NCBI RefSeq assembly: GCF_007004135.1
Contig: NZ_VJMG01000059.1
Coordinates: forward strand, 39,848-103,847
Direction: 5' to 3'
Length of the DNA stretch: 64,000 nucleotides
Source of the DNA: Affinirhizobium straminoryzae
GTDB lineage: Bacteria > Pseudomonadota > Alphaproteobacteria > Rhizobiales > Rhizobiaceae
Shown: positions 27,184 to 36,607 of the stretch, piece by piece
Layout: each line of letters starts with the position of its first letter
How positions within the stretch are numbered: the stretch's first letter is position 1
Program-made: the position numbers and the translations under genes
The notes under the pieces: generated by a model
What the model saw: the letters and a program-made list of their open reading frames with translations, nothing else
Databases searched by the model: none
What the model was told of the DNA's origin: nothing

Positions 27184-27870
27184 CTATATTTCCTTCAACG
27201 CCTCCACGTCGCCGATCTGGATGACACGGCCGCGCACGGTGACGCCGGTGCGGCGCAGCGACGAGAAGGCGCGCGAGAGCGCTTCCGGCGCAAGCCCCAG
27301 CATGCCGGCCAGCAGGCTCTTCTGATAGGGCAGGCGGATCGAGGCCGGACCGTTGTCGCTCGGGCAACGGGTCAGAAGATAGTCTGCCACCCGCTGCGGA
27401 GCGGTGTGGAGCCGGTCATTGACCACGCAATCCATCGTCGACAGCAGGTGGTCGGAGAGCGTCGCCATGATCGCCTTCGAAACGGTCGGGTCCTGTTCGG
27501 CAAGCTCGCGCACATCCTGCATGTCGAACCGCGCGAGGCTGACATTTTCCGCGGCCTGTGCGTTGAATCGATAGATGTCTCCGCCATAGATCAGGCATTC
27601 GGCAAAGATATCGCCCGGCCCGCAGATGCGGATATCCGCCTGGCGTCCATCGCGGCTGACGCGGTAGAGGCGCACATACCCGCTCAGCAAGGCGTAAAAG
27701 GCCATGGCCGGCTCGCCTTCGCGGAAGATCGTTGCGCGTGCGGGAAGCGCGGTGATGTGCGCGCTGTCCAGCAGGCGGGCGAGGGCGCTTGGCGAAAGCG
27801 CTCGCATGAAACCCGTCTTGGAAAGCAGGCTGCGTTCCCGGTGATTGGCTCTGTGATTTCTGTCCAGCAT
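27184..27870 (-). CDS. Crp/Fnr family transcriptional regulator
   Basis: A 228-residue regulator. The cyclic-nucleotide-like sensor domain (ATIFREGEPAMAFYALLSGYVRLYR, ICGPGDIFAE) precedes a winged helix with LPYQKSLLAGMLGLAPEALSRAFSSLRRTGV. There is no N-terminal cysteine cluster, so it is not an oxygen-sensing Fnr; NnrR/Dnr-type or general Crp/Fnr members are possible. The ATG at 27870 follows AAGGGGAG. It is convergent with the urease operon. A Fnr-like dyad lies ~80 bases upstream. Confidence 0.87.
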   Translation of the reverse strand: MLDRNHRANHRERSLLSKTGFMRALSPSALARLLDSAHITALPARATIFREGEPAMAFYALLSGYVRLYRVSRDGRQADIRICGPGDIFAECLIYGGDIYRFNAQAAENVSLARFDMQDVRELAEQDPTVSKAIMATLSDHLLSTMDCVVNDRLHTAPQRVADYLLTRCPSDNGPASIRLPYQKSLLAGMLGLAPEALSRAFSSLRRTGVTVRGRVIQIGDVEALKEI

Positions 27871-27940
27871 CTTGCGTCGCTCCCCTTGCACTGCATCGCC
27901 CTTCGGACTGCGAACCGGGGAGAAGATTAGCACCTCGAAA

Positions 27941-27976
27941 CAAGGCCCGATTTGACGTCGATCAAACCGGGCCTTG
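27941..27976 (-). terminator. Terminator hairpin of the RND operon
   Basis: A 15-base-pair stem (CAAGGCCCGATTTGA with TCAAACCGGGCCTTG, one mismatch) encloses a CGTCGA loop. Read on the minus strand it lies 35 bases after the RND stop and is followed by TTTCG. It overlaps the Fnr-like dyad. Confidence 0.65.
27952..27965. promoter_or_regulatory. Fnr/NnrR-type half-site dyad
   Basis: TTGAC-GTCG-ATCAA differs by one base from the Fnr consensus TTGAT-N4-ATCAA. It lies 82 bases upstream of the Crp/Fnr gene start, a position suited to autoregulation. It coincides with the centre of a terminator-like stem, so the match may be structural rather than regulatory. Confidence 0.4.
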
Positions 27977-28010
27977 TGGGTGCGACGGAATTTTTGCTGA
28001 TTTTCAATAC

Positions 28011-31000
28011 CTATTCTGCGGCAAGAGGCGGCAGGCGCAAAACATTGTTTCCTGCAGAGGTTGTGGTGCGTTCCGTCTCGCCGGTCCTGCTTTGCAGGGC
28101 ATCCAGCCGCTGCTGCAACTCGGCAATACGCCGCTGGTTTTCACGGGCAGTGCGCGACAGTTCCTCGTCGCTCAGCACCGGATCCTCCACTTCCTTCTTG
28201 CCCACGAAGCGGCTGAAGACACGGCCGAGCAGACCCGACAGGTCGTCCATGATCAGGAAGAAGGCCGGCACCACCACAAGGCTCAGCACCGTGGAGACGA
28301 TGATGCCGCCGATCACGGCAATCGCCATCGGCGAACGGAAGGAGCCGCCTTCGCCGACGCCGAGTGCAGACGGCAGCATGCCCGCCGACATGGCGATCGA
28401 AGTCATGATGATCGGGCGGGCGCGCTTGCGGCCGGCCTCCACCATGGCCGCCACCCGTTCCATGCCGTGGCGACGCATCTCGATGGCAAAATCCACCAGC
28501 AGAATGGCGTTCTTCGTCACGATGCCCATCAGCATCAGGATGCCGATCAGCACCGGCATGGAGAGCGCATTGTTGGTGAGGATCAGCCCGAGCGCCACCC
28601 CGCCGATGGCAAGCGGCAGCGAGAAGAGAATGGTGAAGGGCTGGATCACGTCCTTGAACAGCAGGATCAGCACGACGAGCACCAGCAGCAGGCCAAGCAG
28701 CATGGCATTGGCAAAGCCCTGCACCATTTCCGCCTGGATCTTGGCATCGCCGCTTTCGGCCAGGCGCACGCCGGGCGGCAGCTTGGTCTCTGCGACGATC
28801 CGCTTGAATTCGTCCGTTGCCGTATCGAGCGCTGTTCCCTGCGGCACGTCGGATCCGATCGAGACAACGCGGTTGCGATTGTTGCGCTTGATCGAGCTCG
28901 GGCCTTCCGAATAATCGATGTCGGCGACGCTTGCGAGCGGCACGGTCGCGCCGGTCGCTGTCTTGATCCTGAGATTGCGGATCGCCTGAAGGTCACGGCG
29001 CACGTCGAGGGATGCCTGCGAGCGGATGGGGATCAGACGGCTGTCGAGCGAGATCTTCGGCAGCGCCGCGTCCACGTCGCCGATGGTGGCGACGCGCACG
29101 GTTTCGGAAATCTGCTGCGGTGTGATGCCGAGCCGGGCCGCTTCGTCCTTGCGCGGACGGATCTGCAGTTCGGGACGCGGCAGGGCGCCTTCGGAGGACA
29201 CATTGGCGAGAATCGGCGAGGCGCGCAGCCGGCTTTCGAGCTGGGCAACCGCATCATCCAGTTCATCGCTGTTATCGGCGAGGAAGTTGAACGAGAGTTC
29301 GCGTTCGCCGCGATCGTTGAGCTTGGTGATGCGCACATCCGGAACCGCATGCACCTTGGCGAAAATCTCCTTCTCGATCTCCCATTGCGGTCGTGTGCGG
29401 CCCTCGATCGCCATTTTCGGGATGGACGGACCGATGAAGGGGATGGAACCCAGCCCCTTGTTGACCAGGGTTTTGATCAGCGAGTGCTCGATATTGCCGA
29501 GAATGACGTTGATCGTCGCGCGGCGCAGTTCCAGATCACCCTTCGGTGTGCTGCCGTCGAGGACAAACACGCTGTGCACGCCTTCGATGGGCTTGATGAT
29601 CTGATAGAGCGCATTGGTGGTCGCGGACGTTTCCTCCAGCGTCGCACTTGGGGGCAGTTCCACCGACAGCGTGATCCGCGAGCGATCTTCCGGCGGCAGG
29701 AAGCTGCCCGGCACCTGCGACAGCAGATACATCGAGCCGAGGAGGAAGGCAATCGCGCCGACCAGTGTCGCATAGCGCATGTACCAGCGCTTCGTCGTGC
29801 CGGTCACAAGGCGGGTATAGGCCTTCATGATCCGGCCGTCATTGTCGTGATGGTCGTCCATCGCGTCTTCGGCGCGCATCAGATAGGCGGCCATCAGCGG
29901 CGTGATGAGGCGCGCCACCAAGAGCGAGAAGAAGACCGATATCGCCACCGTCAGACCAAACTGGATGAAATACTGGCCCGGAATGCCCGGCATGAACGAG
30001 ACAGGCACGAAGACGGCGATGATGGTGAAGCTTGTCGCGATAACAGCAAGGCCGATCTCGTCGGCGGCCTCGAGGGCGGCGCGGTAGGGCGTCTTGCCCA
30101 TCTTGATGTGACGGGCGATGTTCTCCACCTCGACGATGGCGTCGTCGACGAGAATACCGGTCGCCAGCGTCAGGGCCAGGAAGCTGACGAGATTGAGCGA
30201 GAATCCGAGCAGGTCCATTATCCAGAAGGTGGGAATGGCCGACAGCGGCAGGGCTATGGCGGAAATCAGCGTGGCGCGCCAGTTGCGCAGGAAAAGAAGC
30301 ACGACGATGACGGCCAGAATGGCGCCTTCGATCAGAGTGTGGATCGCCGCTTCATAATTGCCGTAGGTGAAATAGACGGAATCGTCCACCATCTGGATGC
30401 TGACATCGGGATGGGCCGTGCGGATCTTGTCCAGCTGGGTTCCGACCGTCTGCGCAACCGAAACCTCGCTCGCGCCCTTGGAGCGGAACACGGCGAAGGT
30501 CACCGTCGGTTCGCCGTTGAAATGCGCGAAGGACTTCGGCTCCTCATAGGTGTCCGTGACGGTGCCGAGATCGGAAAGCTTCACGAACCTGCCGTTCGAC
30601 AGGGCAATGGTCGTATTGGCGAGGTCGGCGACGCTGCGGGCATCGCCGAGCGTGCGGATGCCCTGTTCGCTGCCACCCACCTGGCCGCGGCCGGAGCCGA
30701 GGTCGATGTTGACGCTGCGCAGCTGCGCATTCACGTCGGGGGCGGTGATGCGGTAGGCGCTGAGCTTTTCCGGATCGAGCGCCACCCGGATTTCGCGTTC
30801 GGCGCCGCCGTAGCGGTCGATACGGCCGATCCCGGGCTGGCCCTGCAGGGCGCGCTTGATCGTGTCGTCGACGAACCAGGAAAGCTCCTCCAGCGTCATG
30901 TTGGGCGAGGAGACGGCAAAGGTCTGGATCGCCTGGCCTTCCACATCCACCTTGGAGACGATCGGTTCATCGACCGAGGCCGGAAGGTTGCCGCGAATGC

Positions 31001-31340
31001 GGTCGATCGCGTCCTTGACGTCCTGTACGGCCTCCTCGGTCGGCTTCTCGATGCGAAACAGGACCGAGGTCAGCGACTTCCCGTCGGTCACCGTGGAGCC
31101 GATCTCATCGACGCCGCTGATCGAGGCGACGGCATCTTCCACTTCCTTGGTGACCTGCATTTCCAGTTCGGAGGGCGAGGCGCCACTCTGGGTCACGGTG
31201 ATGGCCACCACCGGCACGTCGATGTTCGGAAAGCGGGTGATCGGCAGCTTGTTGAAGGCGCCGATGCCGAGAAACACCAGCAGCGCAAAGGCCAGAAGCG
31301 GCGCGACCGGATTGCGGATGGACCAGGCGGAAAAGTTCAT
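28011..31340 (-). CDS. RND efflux transporter, HAE1/AcrB type
   Basis: A 1109-residue inner-membrane proton antiporter, slightly longer than AcrB because of a ~70-residue hydrophilic coiled C-terminus (SDEELSRTARENQRRIAELQQRLDAL). It starts MNFSAWSIRNPVAPLLAFALLVFLG. The proton-relay aspartates are in ATGILVDDAIVEVENIARH, and the partner lysine is in IVTKNAILLVDF. Large periplasmic loops follow helices 1 and 7. It exports drugs or other amphiphiles with the adaptor encoded just upstream. No TolC-type gene or local repressor is adjacent. Confidence 0.93.
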   Translation of the reverse strand: MNFSAWSIRNPVAPLLAFALLVFLGIGAFNKLPITRFPNIDVPVVAITVTQSGASPSELEMQVTKEVEDAVASISGVDEIGSTVTDGKSLTSVLFRIEKPTEEAVQDVKDAIDRIRGNLPASVDEPIVSKVDVEGQAIQTFAVSSPNMTLEELSWFVDDTIKRALQGQPGIGRIDRYGGAEREIRVALDPEKLSAYRITAPDVNAQLRSVNIDLGSGRGQVGGSEQGIRTLGDARSVADLANTTIALSNGRFVKLSDLGTVTDTYEEPKSFAHFNGEPTVTFAVFRSKGASEVSVAQTVGTQLDKIRTAHPDVSIQMVDDSVYFTYGNYEAAIHTLIEGAILAVIVVLLFLRNWRATLISAIALPLSAIPTFWIMDLLGFSLNLVSFLALTLATGILVDDAIVEVENIARHIKMGKTPYRAALEAADEIGLAVIATSFTIIAVFVPVSFMPGIPGQYFIQFGLTVAISVFFSLLVARLITPLMAAYLMRAEDAMDDHHDNDGRIMKAYTRLVTGTTKRWYMRYATLVGAIAFLLGSMYLLSQVPGSFLPPEDRSRITLSVELPPSATLEETSATTNALYQIIKPIEGVHSVFVLDGSTPKGDLELRRATINVILGNIEHSLIKTLVNKGLGSIPFIGPSIPKMAIEGRTRPQWEIEKEIFAKVHAVPDVRITKLNDRGERELSFNFLADNSDELDDAVAQLESRLRASPILANVSSEGALPRPELQIRPRKDEAARLGITPQQISETVRVATIGDVDAALPKISLDSRLIPIRSQASLDVRRDLQAIRNLRIKTATGATVPLASVADIDYSEGPSSIKRNNRNRVVSIGSDVPQGTALDTATDEFKRIVAETKLPPGVRLAESGDAKIQAEMVQGFANAMLLGLLLVLVVLILLFKDVIQPFTILFSLPLAIGGVALGLILTNNALSMPVLIGILMLMGIVTKNAILLVDFAIEMRRHGMERVAAMVEAGRKRARPIIMTSIAMSAGMLPSALGVGEGGSFRSPMAIAVIGGIIVSTVLSLVVVPAFFLIMDDLSGLLGRVFSRFVGKKEVEDPVLSDEELSRTARENQRRIAELQQRLDALQSRTGETERTTTSAGNNVLRLPPLAAE

Positions 31341-31355
31341 GACGCGTCGTTCCCG

Positions 31356-32576
31356 TCAGTTCGCTGCAAGCGTTTCGGCAAAGACCGGGGTAATGTGGTC
31401 TCCGTCGCGCACGAAGGCACCTGCCTTCGCCACCACCACGTCGCCGCTGGCGAGCCCGCTCAGGATCTCGACATAGCCGCGGTCCTGAATGCCGGTTTCG
31501 ACGACGACCTGCTTGACGACATTGTTCTCGACCTTGCGCACGATCGCGCCAGCCCGTTCGGTGTTGACCGCCGCTTGCGGCAGGGCAAGCGATGTCGTCT
31601 CGCGGATGATGATCTGCGCGCTCGCATACATGCCCGATTTGGCGCCGGAATTGCCGTCCACCACGATGCGCACCGAACCGAGGCGGGTGGTCTGGTCGAC
31701 GAGCGGCGAGACGAGGCGCACCTTGCCGGGCAGCGCCGTTCGGGTGCCGGCAACGGTGACCCGTGCCATCTGGCCGGCCTTGATCCGGCCGATCTCGCTT
31801 TCCGGCACATCCGCCACCAGCTCGATCTCGCCGTCGCGGATCATGGTGAAGAGCGGCGTGCCCGATCCCATGGCGATGGCGCCCACTTTTGCATCGCGTA
31901 CCGAAATGATGCCGCCGACCGGCGCCTTCACATCCGTGCGGGCCAGCTTGAGATTGATATCGTCAATCTGGGTGTCGACCACCTTGATGTCGGCTTCTCC
32001 GACGCTGACGGCCTGACGGGCGGCATTGAGGCGCGCATCGGCGGCGTCTGCGGTCGCGGTCAGTTGTTCAACCTGCGAGGTCGACACGGTGCCGTTGCGG
32101 CTCAGCGTGATCGCCCGGTCGCGCTGGCGGACGGCGTCCTTGGCATTGGCCTCGGCCTCGATCACCTGGGCGCGATACTGGGCGAGGGCGGCTTCGGCCT
32201 TGGCCTTGTTGGCCTCGAGCTGGCTCTTCTGCAGGATCAGCGTGTCACTGTTCAGCGTCGCAACCACGGCACCTGCGGCAACCCGGTCGCCGACATCGGC
32301 ATTCAGGGTCTTGATCGAGAGGCCGTCCACGAGAGGCTGCACGAAAACGTCCTGGACCGGGCGTATTGTGCCGCTGGCGACCACGCTGTCGACGAGCGCC
32401 CGCTCCGCCGCCTTGGTGACGACGATGGAGGGAAGGCGGATTTCCTCGGCCTTTGCGGCGGGCTCCTGCGCCGCAGCCGGTGCGACCATCATGCCGCCGG
32501 CCAGGCCGGCCACAAGAACTGCAGTCATCGATTTGCGAGAAATGATCATTCCGTCCGACCCGATTGCTTCATTCAT
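31356..32576 (-). CDS. RND efflux periplasmic adaptor (membrane fusion protein)
   Basis: A ~406-residue adaptor with a signal peptide (SMTAVLVAGLAGGMMVAPAAAQ), a lipoyl/barrel-sandwich half (VVASGTIRPVQDVFVQPLVDGLSIKTLNADVGDRVAAGAVVATL), a long coiled-coil hairpin (roughly residues 110-200) and the second half (TDVKAPVGGIISVRDAKVG). It joins the RND pump to an outer-membrane channel. An internal ATG at 32549 would shorten it by nine residues and is equally plausible. The gene ends 15 bases before the pump gene, so the two form one operon. Confidence 0.9.
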   Translation of the reverse strand: MNEAIGSDGMIISRKSMTAVLVAGLAGGMMVAPAAAQEPAAKAEEIRLPSIVVTKAAERALVDSVVASGTIRPVQDVFVQPLVDGLSIKTLNADVGDRVAAGAVVATLNSDTLILQKSQLEANKAKAEAALAQYRAQVIEAEANAKDAVRQRDRAITLSRNGTVSTSQVEQLTATADAADARLNAARQAVSVGEADIKVVDTQIDDINLKLARTDVKAPVGGIISVRDAKVGAIAMGSGTPLFTMIRDGEIELVADVPESEIGRIKAGQMARVTVAGTRTALPGKVRLVSPLVDQTTRLGSVRIVVDGNSGAKSGMYASAQIIIRETTSLALPQAAVNTERAGAIVRKVENNVVKQVVVETGIQDRGYVEILSGLASGDVVVAKAGAFVRDGDHITPVFAETLAAN

Positions 32577-32820
32577 GCCAACTGCAGTTGAAAGGCCGGG
32601 CGCAGATCATCCTCCACGATACGACCGCCGATCCGCCATGACATTGCATGCGCGTCAGCGGCCGGGCTCCCATTCCCCCCGTCAACCTGCTGTCAGGTGG
32701 TTACGCAGATGTGCCTGCACAAGGTCACCAGACAAGAAAACGTGATCAAGTCTAACGGCTGCACGCTGAGCGTTCAATCGCGGATAACGACGGTTTTGCT
32801 GATTGCGACATGGTGTAACG
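32577..32820. other. Gene-free region upstream of the RND operon
   Basis: Most of this ~310-base gap lies between the divergently read adaptor start and the minus-strand terminator of the ABC operon. It should hold the RND promoter. A short dyad ACCTG-CTGT-CAGGT occurs near 32685-32698. No gene is seen. Confidence 0.4.
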
Positions 32821-32861
32821 GAAAACGCGCAGCCGCGGATTCTGTCCGGACGGCTGCGCGT
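32821..32861 (-). terminator. Rho-independent terminator of the ABC importer operon
   Basis: The arms ACGCGCAGCCG and CGGCTGCGCGT (11 base pairs, 15-base loop) read on the minus strand are followed by TTTTCC. It lies ~29 bases after the binding-protein stop. Confidence 0.85.
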
Positions 32862-32889
32862 TACATAAATCTGGCCTGCCGAGCGAGAT

Positions 32890-33882
32890 TTACTTCAGCG
32901 CGGCATTGGTGATGTCGAGCGTATAGGCGCCGGACGGTGCCTTGGTGATGACCGGGTCGGAACCGCCGCCGAGCAGGGTCTTGACGGTGCGCTCATAGTC
33001 GGCCACGTCGAGTGCGCCCTTGGATCCGGCGGTCAGCTTGGCCACTTCGCCCATCATCCGCTTCTGGTGCTTTTCGGTCTGGGCGCCGGACGCGTCGTTT
33101 TCCAGCACGATGCCGGCTGCGGCATCCGGATTGGCCTCGGCCCACTTCCAGCCCTTCATCGAGGCGCGGACGAACTTCACCATCTTTTCCTTGAAGGCCG
33201 GGTCCTTCAGCTTGTCTTCCAGCACGTAGAGGCCGTCTTCGAGCGTGGCGACGCCCTCGTCCTCGTACTTGAAGGTGACGAGCTGGTCCGGCTTGATGCC
33301 GGCATCGATGACCTGCCAGTATTCGTTGTAGGTCATGGTGGAAATGCAGGCGGCCTGCTTCTGCAGGAGCGGATCGACGTTGAAGCCCTGCTTCAGCACC
33401 TTCACGCCATCGGCGGATCCATCCGTCTTGATGCCGAGATGCGCCATCCAGGACAGGAACGGATATTCGTTGCCGAAGAACCAGACGCCGAGCGTCTTGC
33501 CCTTGAAGTCTGCGGGCTTGGCAATGCCGGTTTCCTTGAGGCAGGTCAGCATCATGCCAGACTTCTTGAAGGGCTGGGCGATGTTGACGAGCGGTACACC
33601 CTTTTCGCGCGTGGCAAGCGCGGACGGCATCCAGTCGACGATCACGTCGGCACCGCCGCCGGCCAGAACCTGCGGGGGAGCAATGTCCGGACCGCCGGGC
33701 TTGATATCGACGTCGAGGCCTTCCTCCTTGTAGAAGCCCTTGTCCTTGGCAACGTAATAGCCGGCGAACTGGGCCTGCGTCACCCATTTCAGCTGCAGCG
33801 TCACCTTGTCGGCGGCGGCGGCCGACATCGCCGTCAGCGAGACGGCAGCGGCCAGCATCAGCGATGCGATCTTGGCTTTCAT
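32890..33882 (-). CDS. ABC transporter substrate-binding protein, NMT1/THI5-like
   Basis: A 330-residue periplasmic protein with a signal peptide (IASLMLAAAVSLTAMSAAAA). The mature start DKVTLQLKWVTQAQFAGYYVAKDKGFYKEEGLDVDIKPGGPDI is the NMT1/SsuA/THI5 signature seen in binding proteins for pyrimidine-type precursors (ThiY) and related compounds. It is the last gene of a four-gene importer operon next to pyrimidine catabolism genes, so a pyrimidine or hydantoin-like ligand is likely but inferred. The ATG at 33882 follows GAGGGAAC. Confidence 0.9.
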   Translation of the reverse strand: MKAKIASLMLAAAVSLTAMSAAAADKVTLQLKWVTQAQFAGYYVAKDKGFYKEEGLDVDIKPGGPDIAPPQVLAGGGADVIVDWMPSALATREKGVPLVNIAQPFKKSGMMLTCLKETGIAKPADFKGKTLGVWFFGNEYPFLSWMAHLGIKTDGSADGVKVLKQGFNVDPLLQKQAACISTMTYNEYWQVIDAGIKPDQLVTFKYEDEGVATLEDGLYVLEDKLKDPAFKEKMVKFVRASMKGWKWAEANPDAAAGIVLENDASGAQTEKHQKRMMGEVAKLTAGSKGALDVADYERTVKTLLGGGSDPVITKAPSGAYTLDITNAALK

Positions 33883-33907
33883 TGTTTCAGTTCCCTCTTT
33901 TTCATCG

Positions 33908-34774
33908 TTACCGCCGCCCACCGCGGACGGACGGGTGCCAGAAGGTGACGGCCCTTTCGCTGAGCGCCACCAAACCGTAGAAGACCGAGCCGGCCACCGC
34001 GGCCACCGCGATTTCGGCCCAGACCATGTCGATGTTCGCGCGCCCCACCTCGGTGGAGATGCGAAAGCCCATGCCGACGATGGGCGTGCCGAAGAATTCC
34101 GCCACGATAGCGCCGATCAGTGCCAACGTGGAGTTGATTTTCAGTGCGTTGAAGATGAAGGGCCAGGCGGCCGGCAGGCGCAGCTTGACGAGTGTCTGCC
34201 ACCAACTGGCGGCATAGGTGCGCATCAGGTCGCGTTCCATGTGGCTGGCGGCGGCAAGCCCCTGCACCGTGTTCACCAGCATCGGGAAAAAGGTCATGAT
34301 CACCACGACGGCGACCTTGGAGGGCCAGTCGAAACCGAACCACATGACCATGATCGGGGCGACGCCGACGACCGGCAGCGCCGAGACGAAATTGCCGATT
34401 GGCAGCAGGCCTTTCTGCAGGAAGGGAGAGCGATCGATCAGGATCGCCACGATGAAGCCCAGCCCGCAGCCGGCGATATAGCCGGTGATCACCGATTTCA
34501 GAAAAGTCTGCTGGAAGTCCGCCCAGAGCACCGGCACGGAGCCCGAGAGTTTCACCCAGATGGCGGTCGGGGCCGGAAGCAGGATCGGCGGGATGGAAAA
34601 ACCGAGCACCACACATTCCCAGATGATGAGCAGCGTGATGCCGAAGATCAGCGGCACGCCGATACCGATGGCGCGCTGGCCGGCGGGAGTGGCAGGCTTC
34701 AGCCGCACCAGCCATTCGTTGAGCGCCCAGGCGCAAAGCCAGACGAGGAGGGCGGTAAACAGATAGGCGTTCAT
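33908..34774 (-). CDS. ABC transporter permease (BPD type), second subunit
   Basis: A 288-residue membrane protein with about six helices and the permease EAA-type loop (AASHMERDLMRTYAASWWQTLVKLRLPAAWPFIFNALKI). It belongs to the SsuC/TauC/ThiX permease family. Its start overlaps the stop of the upstream permease gene by four bases. Two different permease genes suggest a heterodimeric channel. Confidence 0.9.
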   Translation of the reverse strand: MNAYLFTALLVWLCAWALNEWLVRLKPATPAGQRAIGIGVPLIFGITLLIIWECVVLGFSIPPILLPAPTAIWVKLSGSVPVLWADFQQTFLKSVITGYIAGCGLGFIVAILIDRSPFLQKGLLPIGNFVSALPVVGVAPIMVMWFGFDWPSKVAVVVIMTFFPMLVNTVQGLAAASHMERDLMRTYAASWWQTLVKLRLPAAWPFIFNALKINSTLALIGAIVAEFFGTPIVGMGFRISTEVGRANIDMVWAEIAVAAVAGSVFYGLVALSERAVTFWHPSVRGGRR

Positions 34775-35655
34775 GACTTCACCCCCATGCGCTTCAGGAC
34801 GAGGCCGTGGGCTGCCCCGACGATGGAGACGAGCACGGCCGCCAGCGCCGCCGCCATGAACAGCGCCGCCCAGATCTGGATCGTCTGGCCGTAATAGGAG
34901 CCGGAGAGCAGGCGGGCGCCAAGGCCGGCGACGGCGCCTGTCGGCAGTTCGCCGACGATGGCGCCGACCAGCGAAATCGCAATCGCCACCTTCAGCGAGG
35001 TGAAGAGATAGGGCATGGCCGCCGGCCAGCGCAGCTTCCAGAAGGTCTGGGTGGAACTGGCATTATAGGTGTGCATCAGGTCGAGCAGCAGCGTATCGGG
35101 GCTGCGCAAGCCCTTCACCATGCCGACCACCACCGGGAAGAAGGAAAGGTAGGTGGAGATCAGCGCCTTCGGCAGCAGGCCGGAAATGCCGATGGAGTTG
35201 AGGACCACGATGATCATCGGTGCGATGGCAAGGATCGGGATCGTCTGGCTGGCGATCACCCAGGGCATCAGCGACTTGTCCATGGCCCGGTTGTGCACGA
35301 TGCCGACGGCCAGCACGATGCCGAGCAGGCTGCCCATGCCAAAGCCCATCAGGGTAGCCGACAGCGTGACCCAGGCATGGTAGACGAGGCTGCGCTTGGA
35401 GGTGACAGGTTTTGCGACCGTCGTATCCCAGAGTTCGGCCATGATCTGGTGCGGCGCCGGCAGCACCGGCCGCTCCTGGTTCAGCGTCTGGCTGACGATC
35501 TGGCCGAGCGTCACGCTCTGCCCGGCCCGCGCCGCCTGATCCCGCACGAAGGGCGCATTGAGATAGATCACTGCCCCGTGCCAGAGGACGAGGATTGCAG
35601 CAATCACGGTGAGGACCGGCAGGATGCGGTCGCGGAAGAGGGAGGGGGCTGTCAT
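34771..35655 (-). CDS. ABC transporter permease (BPD type), first subunit
   Basis: A 294-residue permease with an N-terminal helix (ILPVLTVIAAILVLWHGAVIYL), a ~60-residue periplasmic stretch, then a BPD core with the EAA-like loop SPDTLLLDLMHTYNASSTQTFWKLRWPAAMPYLFTSLKVA. It starts at ATG 35655 behind GGGAG. It is the partner of the permease at 33908-34774, with which it overlaps. Confidence 0.9.
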   Translation of the reverse strand: MTAPSLFRDRILPVLTVIAAILVLWHGAVIYLNAPFVRDQAARAGQSVTLGQIVSQTLNQERPVLPAPHQIMAELWDTTVAKPVTSKRSLVYHAWVTLSATLMGFGMGSLLGIVLAVGIVHNRAMDKSLMPWVIASQTIPILAIAPMIIVVLNSIGISGLLPKALISTYLSFFPVVVGMVKGLRSPDTLLLDLMHTYNASSTQTFWKLRWPAAMPYLFTSLKVAIAISLVGAIVGELPTGAVAGLGARLLSGSYYGQTIQIWAALFMAAALAAVLVSIVGAAHGLVLKRMGVKS

Positions 35656-35694
35656 GGGACAAGCTCCCTCATCAAGGAGCTCTTATCTTGAAGC

Positions 35695-36483
35695 CTACTC
35701 CTCATAGCTATGCCCCGCCTTCAGCCCCTCGCGCACGCGGTGGGCGATTTCCAGGAATTCTGGCGTGTCGCGGATTTCCAGAGGGCGCTCGCGGGGCAGG
35801 GTGGATTCGATGACGTCGGTGACGCGGCCGGGGCGCGGGCTCATCACCACGATGCGGGTGGAGAGATAGACGGCTTCCGGAATGGAATGGGTGACGAAGC
35901 AGATGGTCTTGTTGGTCTTGTCCCACAGCTTCAGCAGCTGTTCGTTGAGGTGATCGCGCACGATTTCATCCAGCGCGCCAAAAGGTTCGTCCATCAGCAG
36001 CAGGTCGGCATCGAAGGCAAGCGCGCGGGCGATCGAGGCGCGCTGCTGCATGCCGCCGGAAAGCTGCCACGGATATTTCTTGCCGAAGCCCGAGAGGTTG
36101 ACGAGGTCGAGCATCTCAGCGATCCGCCTCTTCTGGTCGTCTGCGCCGTAGCCCATGATTTCGAGCGGCAGCGCGATATTCTTTTCGATGGTGCGCCAGG
36201 GATAAAGGGCGGCCGCCTGGAAGACATAGCCGTAGGCGCGGGCGAGGCGGGCATTTTCCGGCGTCATGCCGTTGATCTCGATCGAGCCCGTGGTGTGCTT
36301 TTCAAGGTCGGCAATGACACGCAAAAACGTGGTCTTGCCGCAGCCGGAGGGGCCGATAAAGGAGACGAAGTCCCCCTTGCGGATATCGAGATTGACGCCG
36401 GCCAGCGCATGCACCGGGCCGTCATTGGTGTCGAAGGTGAGACCCAGATCGCGGGCTGAAACGACGGAGGCGGCGCTTGTCAT
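35695..36483 (-). CDS. ABC transporter ATP-binding protein (SsuB/TauB type)
   Basis: A 262-residue ATPase: Walker A GPSGCGKTT, signature LSGGMQQRASIARAL, Walker B LLLMDEPFGALDE, switch histidine in VTHSIPEA. It is the first gene of the minus-strand importer operon. The ATG at 36483 has GGAG eight bases upstream; a GTG three codons earlier is possible. The gene is divergent from the cupin gene, and a TGGTCAG half-site occurs in the 124-base shared promoter region. Confidence 0.92.
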   Translation of the reverse strand: MTSAASVVSARDLGLTFDTNDGPVHALAGVNLDIRKGDFVSFIGPSGCGKTTFLRVIADLEKHTTGSIEINGMTPENARLARAYGYVFQAAALYPWRTIEKNIALPLEIMGYGADDQKRRIAEMLDLVNLSGFGKKYPWQLSGGMQQRASIARALAFDADLLLMDEPFGALDEIVRDHLNEQLLKLWDKTNKTICFVTHSIPEAVYLSTRIVVMSPRPGRVTDVIESTLPRERPLEIRDTPEFLEIAHRVREGLKAGHSYEE

Positions 36484-36607
36484 GCAAAACACTCCGGCGG
36501 GGACTGGGAAATGGTCAGGGGCATTTTATCTGCTATCTTCTGTGGCTGTGGCCGAACCGGCAGGTCTTGGGAGCCGCCGCCGGAGAGCCGGATGGAGGAT
36601 TTCTGAC

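Noticed and set aside
28092..32591. A 1499-codon open frame antisense to the RND operon
   Set aside because: It mirrors the two RND genes, is extremely rich in Arg, His, Asp and Gly as expected of a GC-rich antisense frame, and has no recognisable domain.
36512..36518. A third RutR box between the ABC importer and cupin genes
   Set aside because: Only one half-site (TGGTCAG) is present and the left half does not match, so it was not called.
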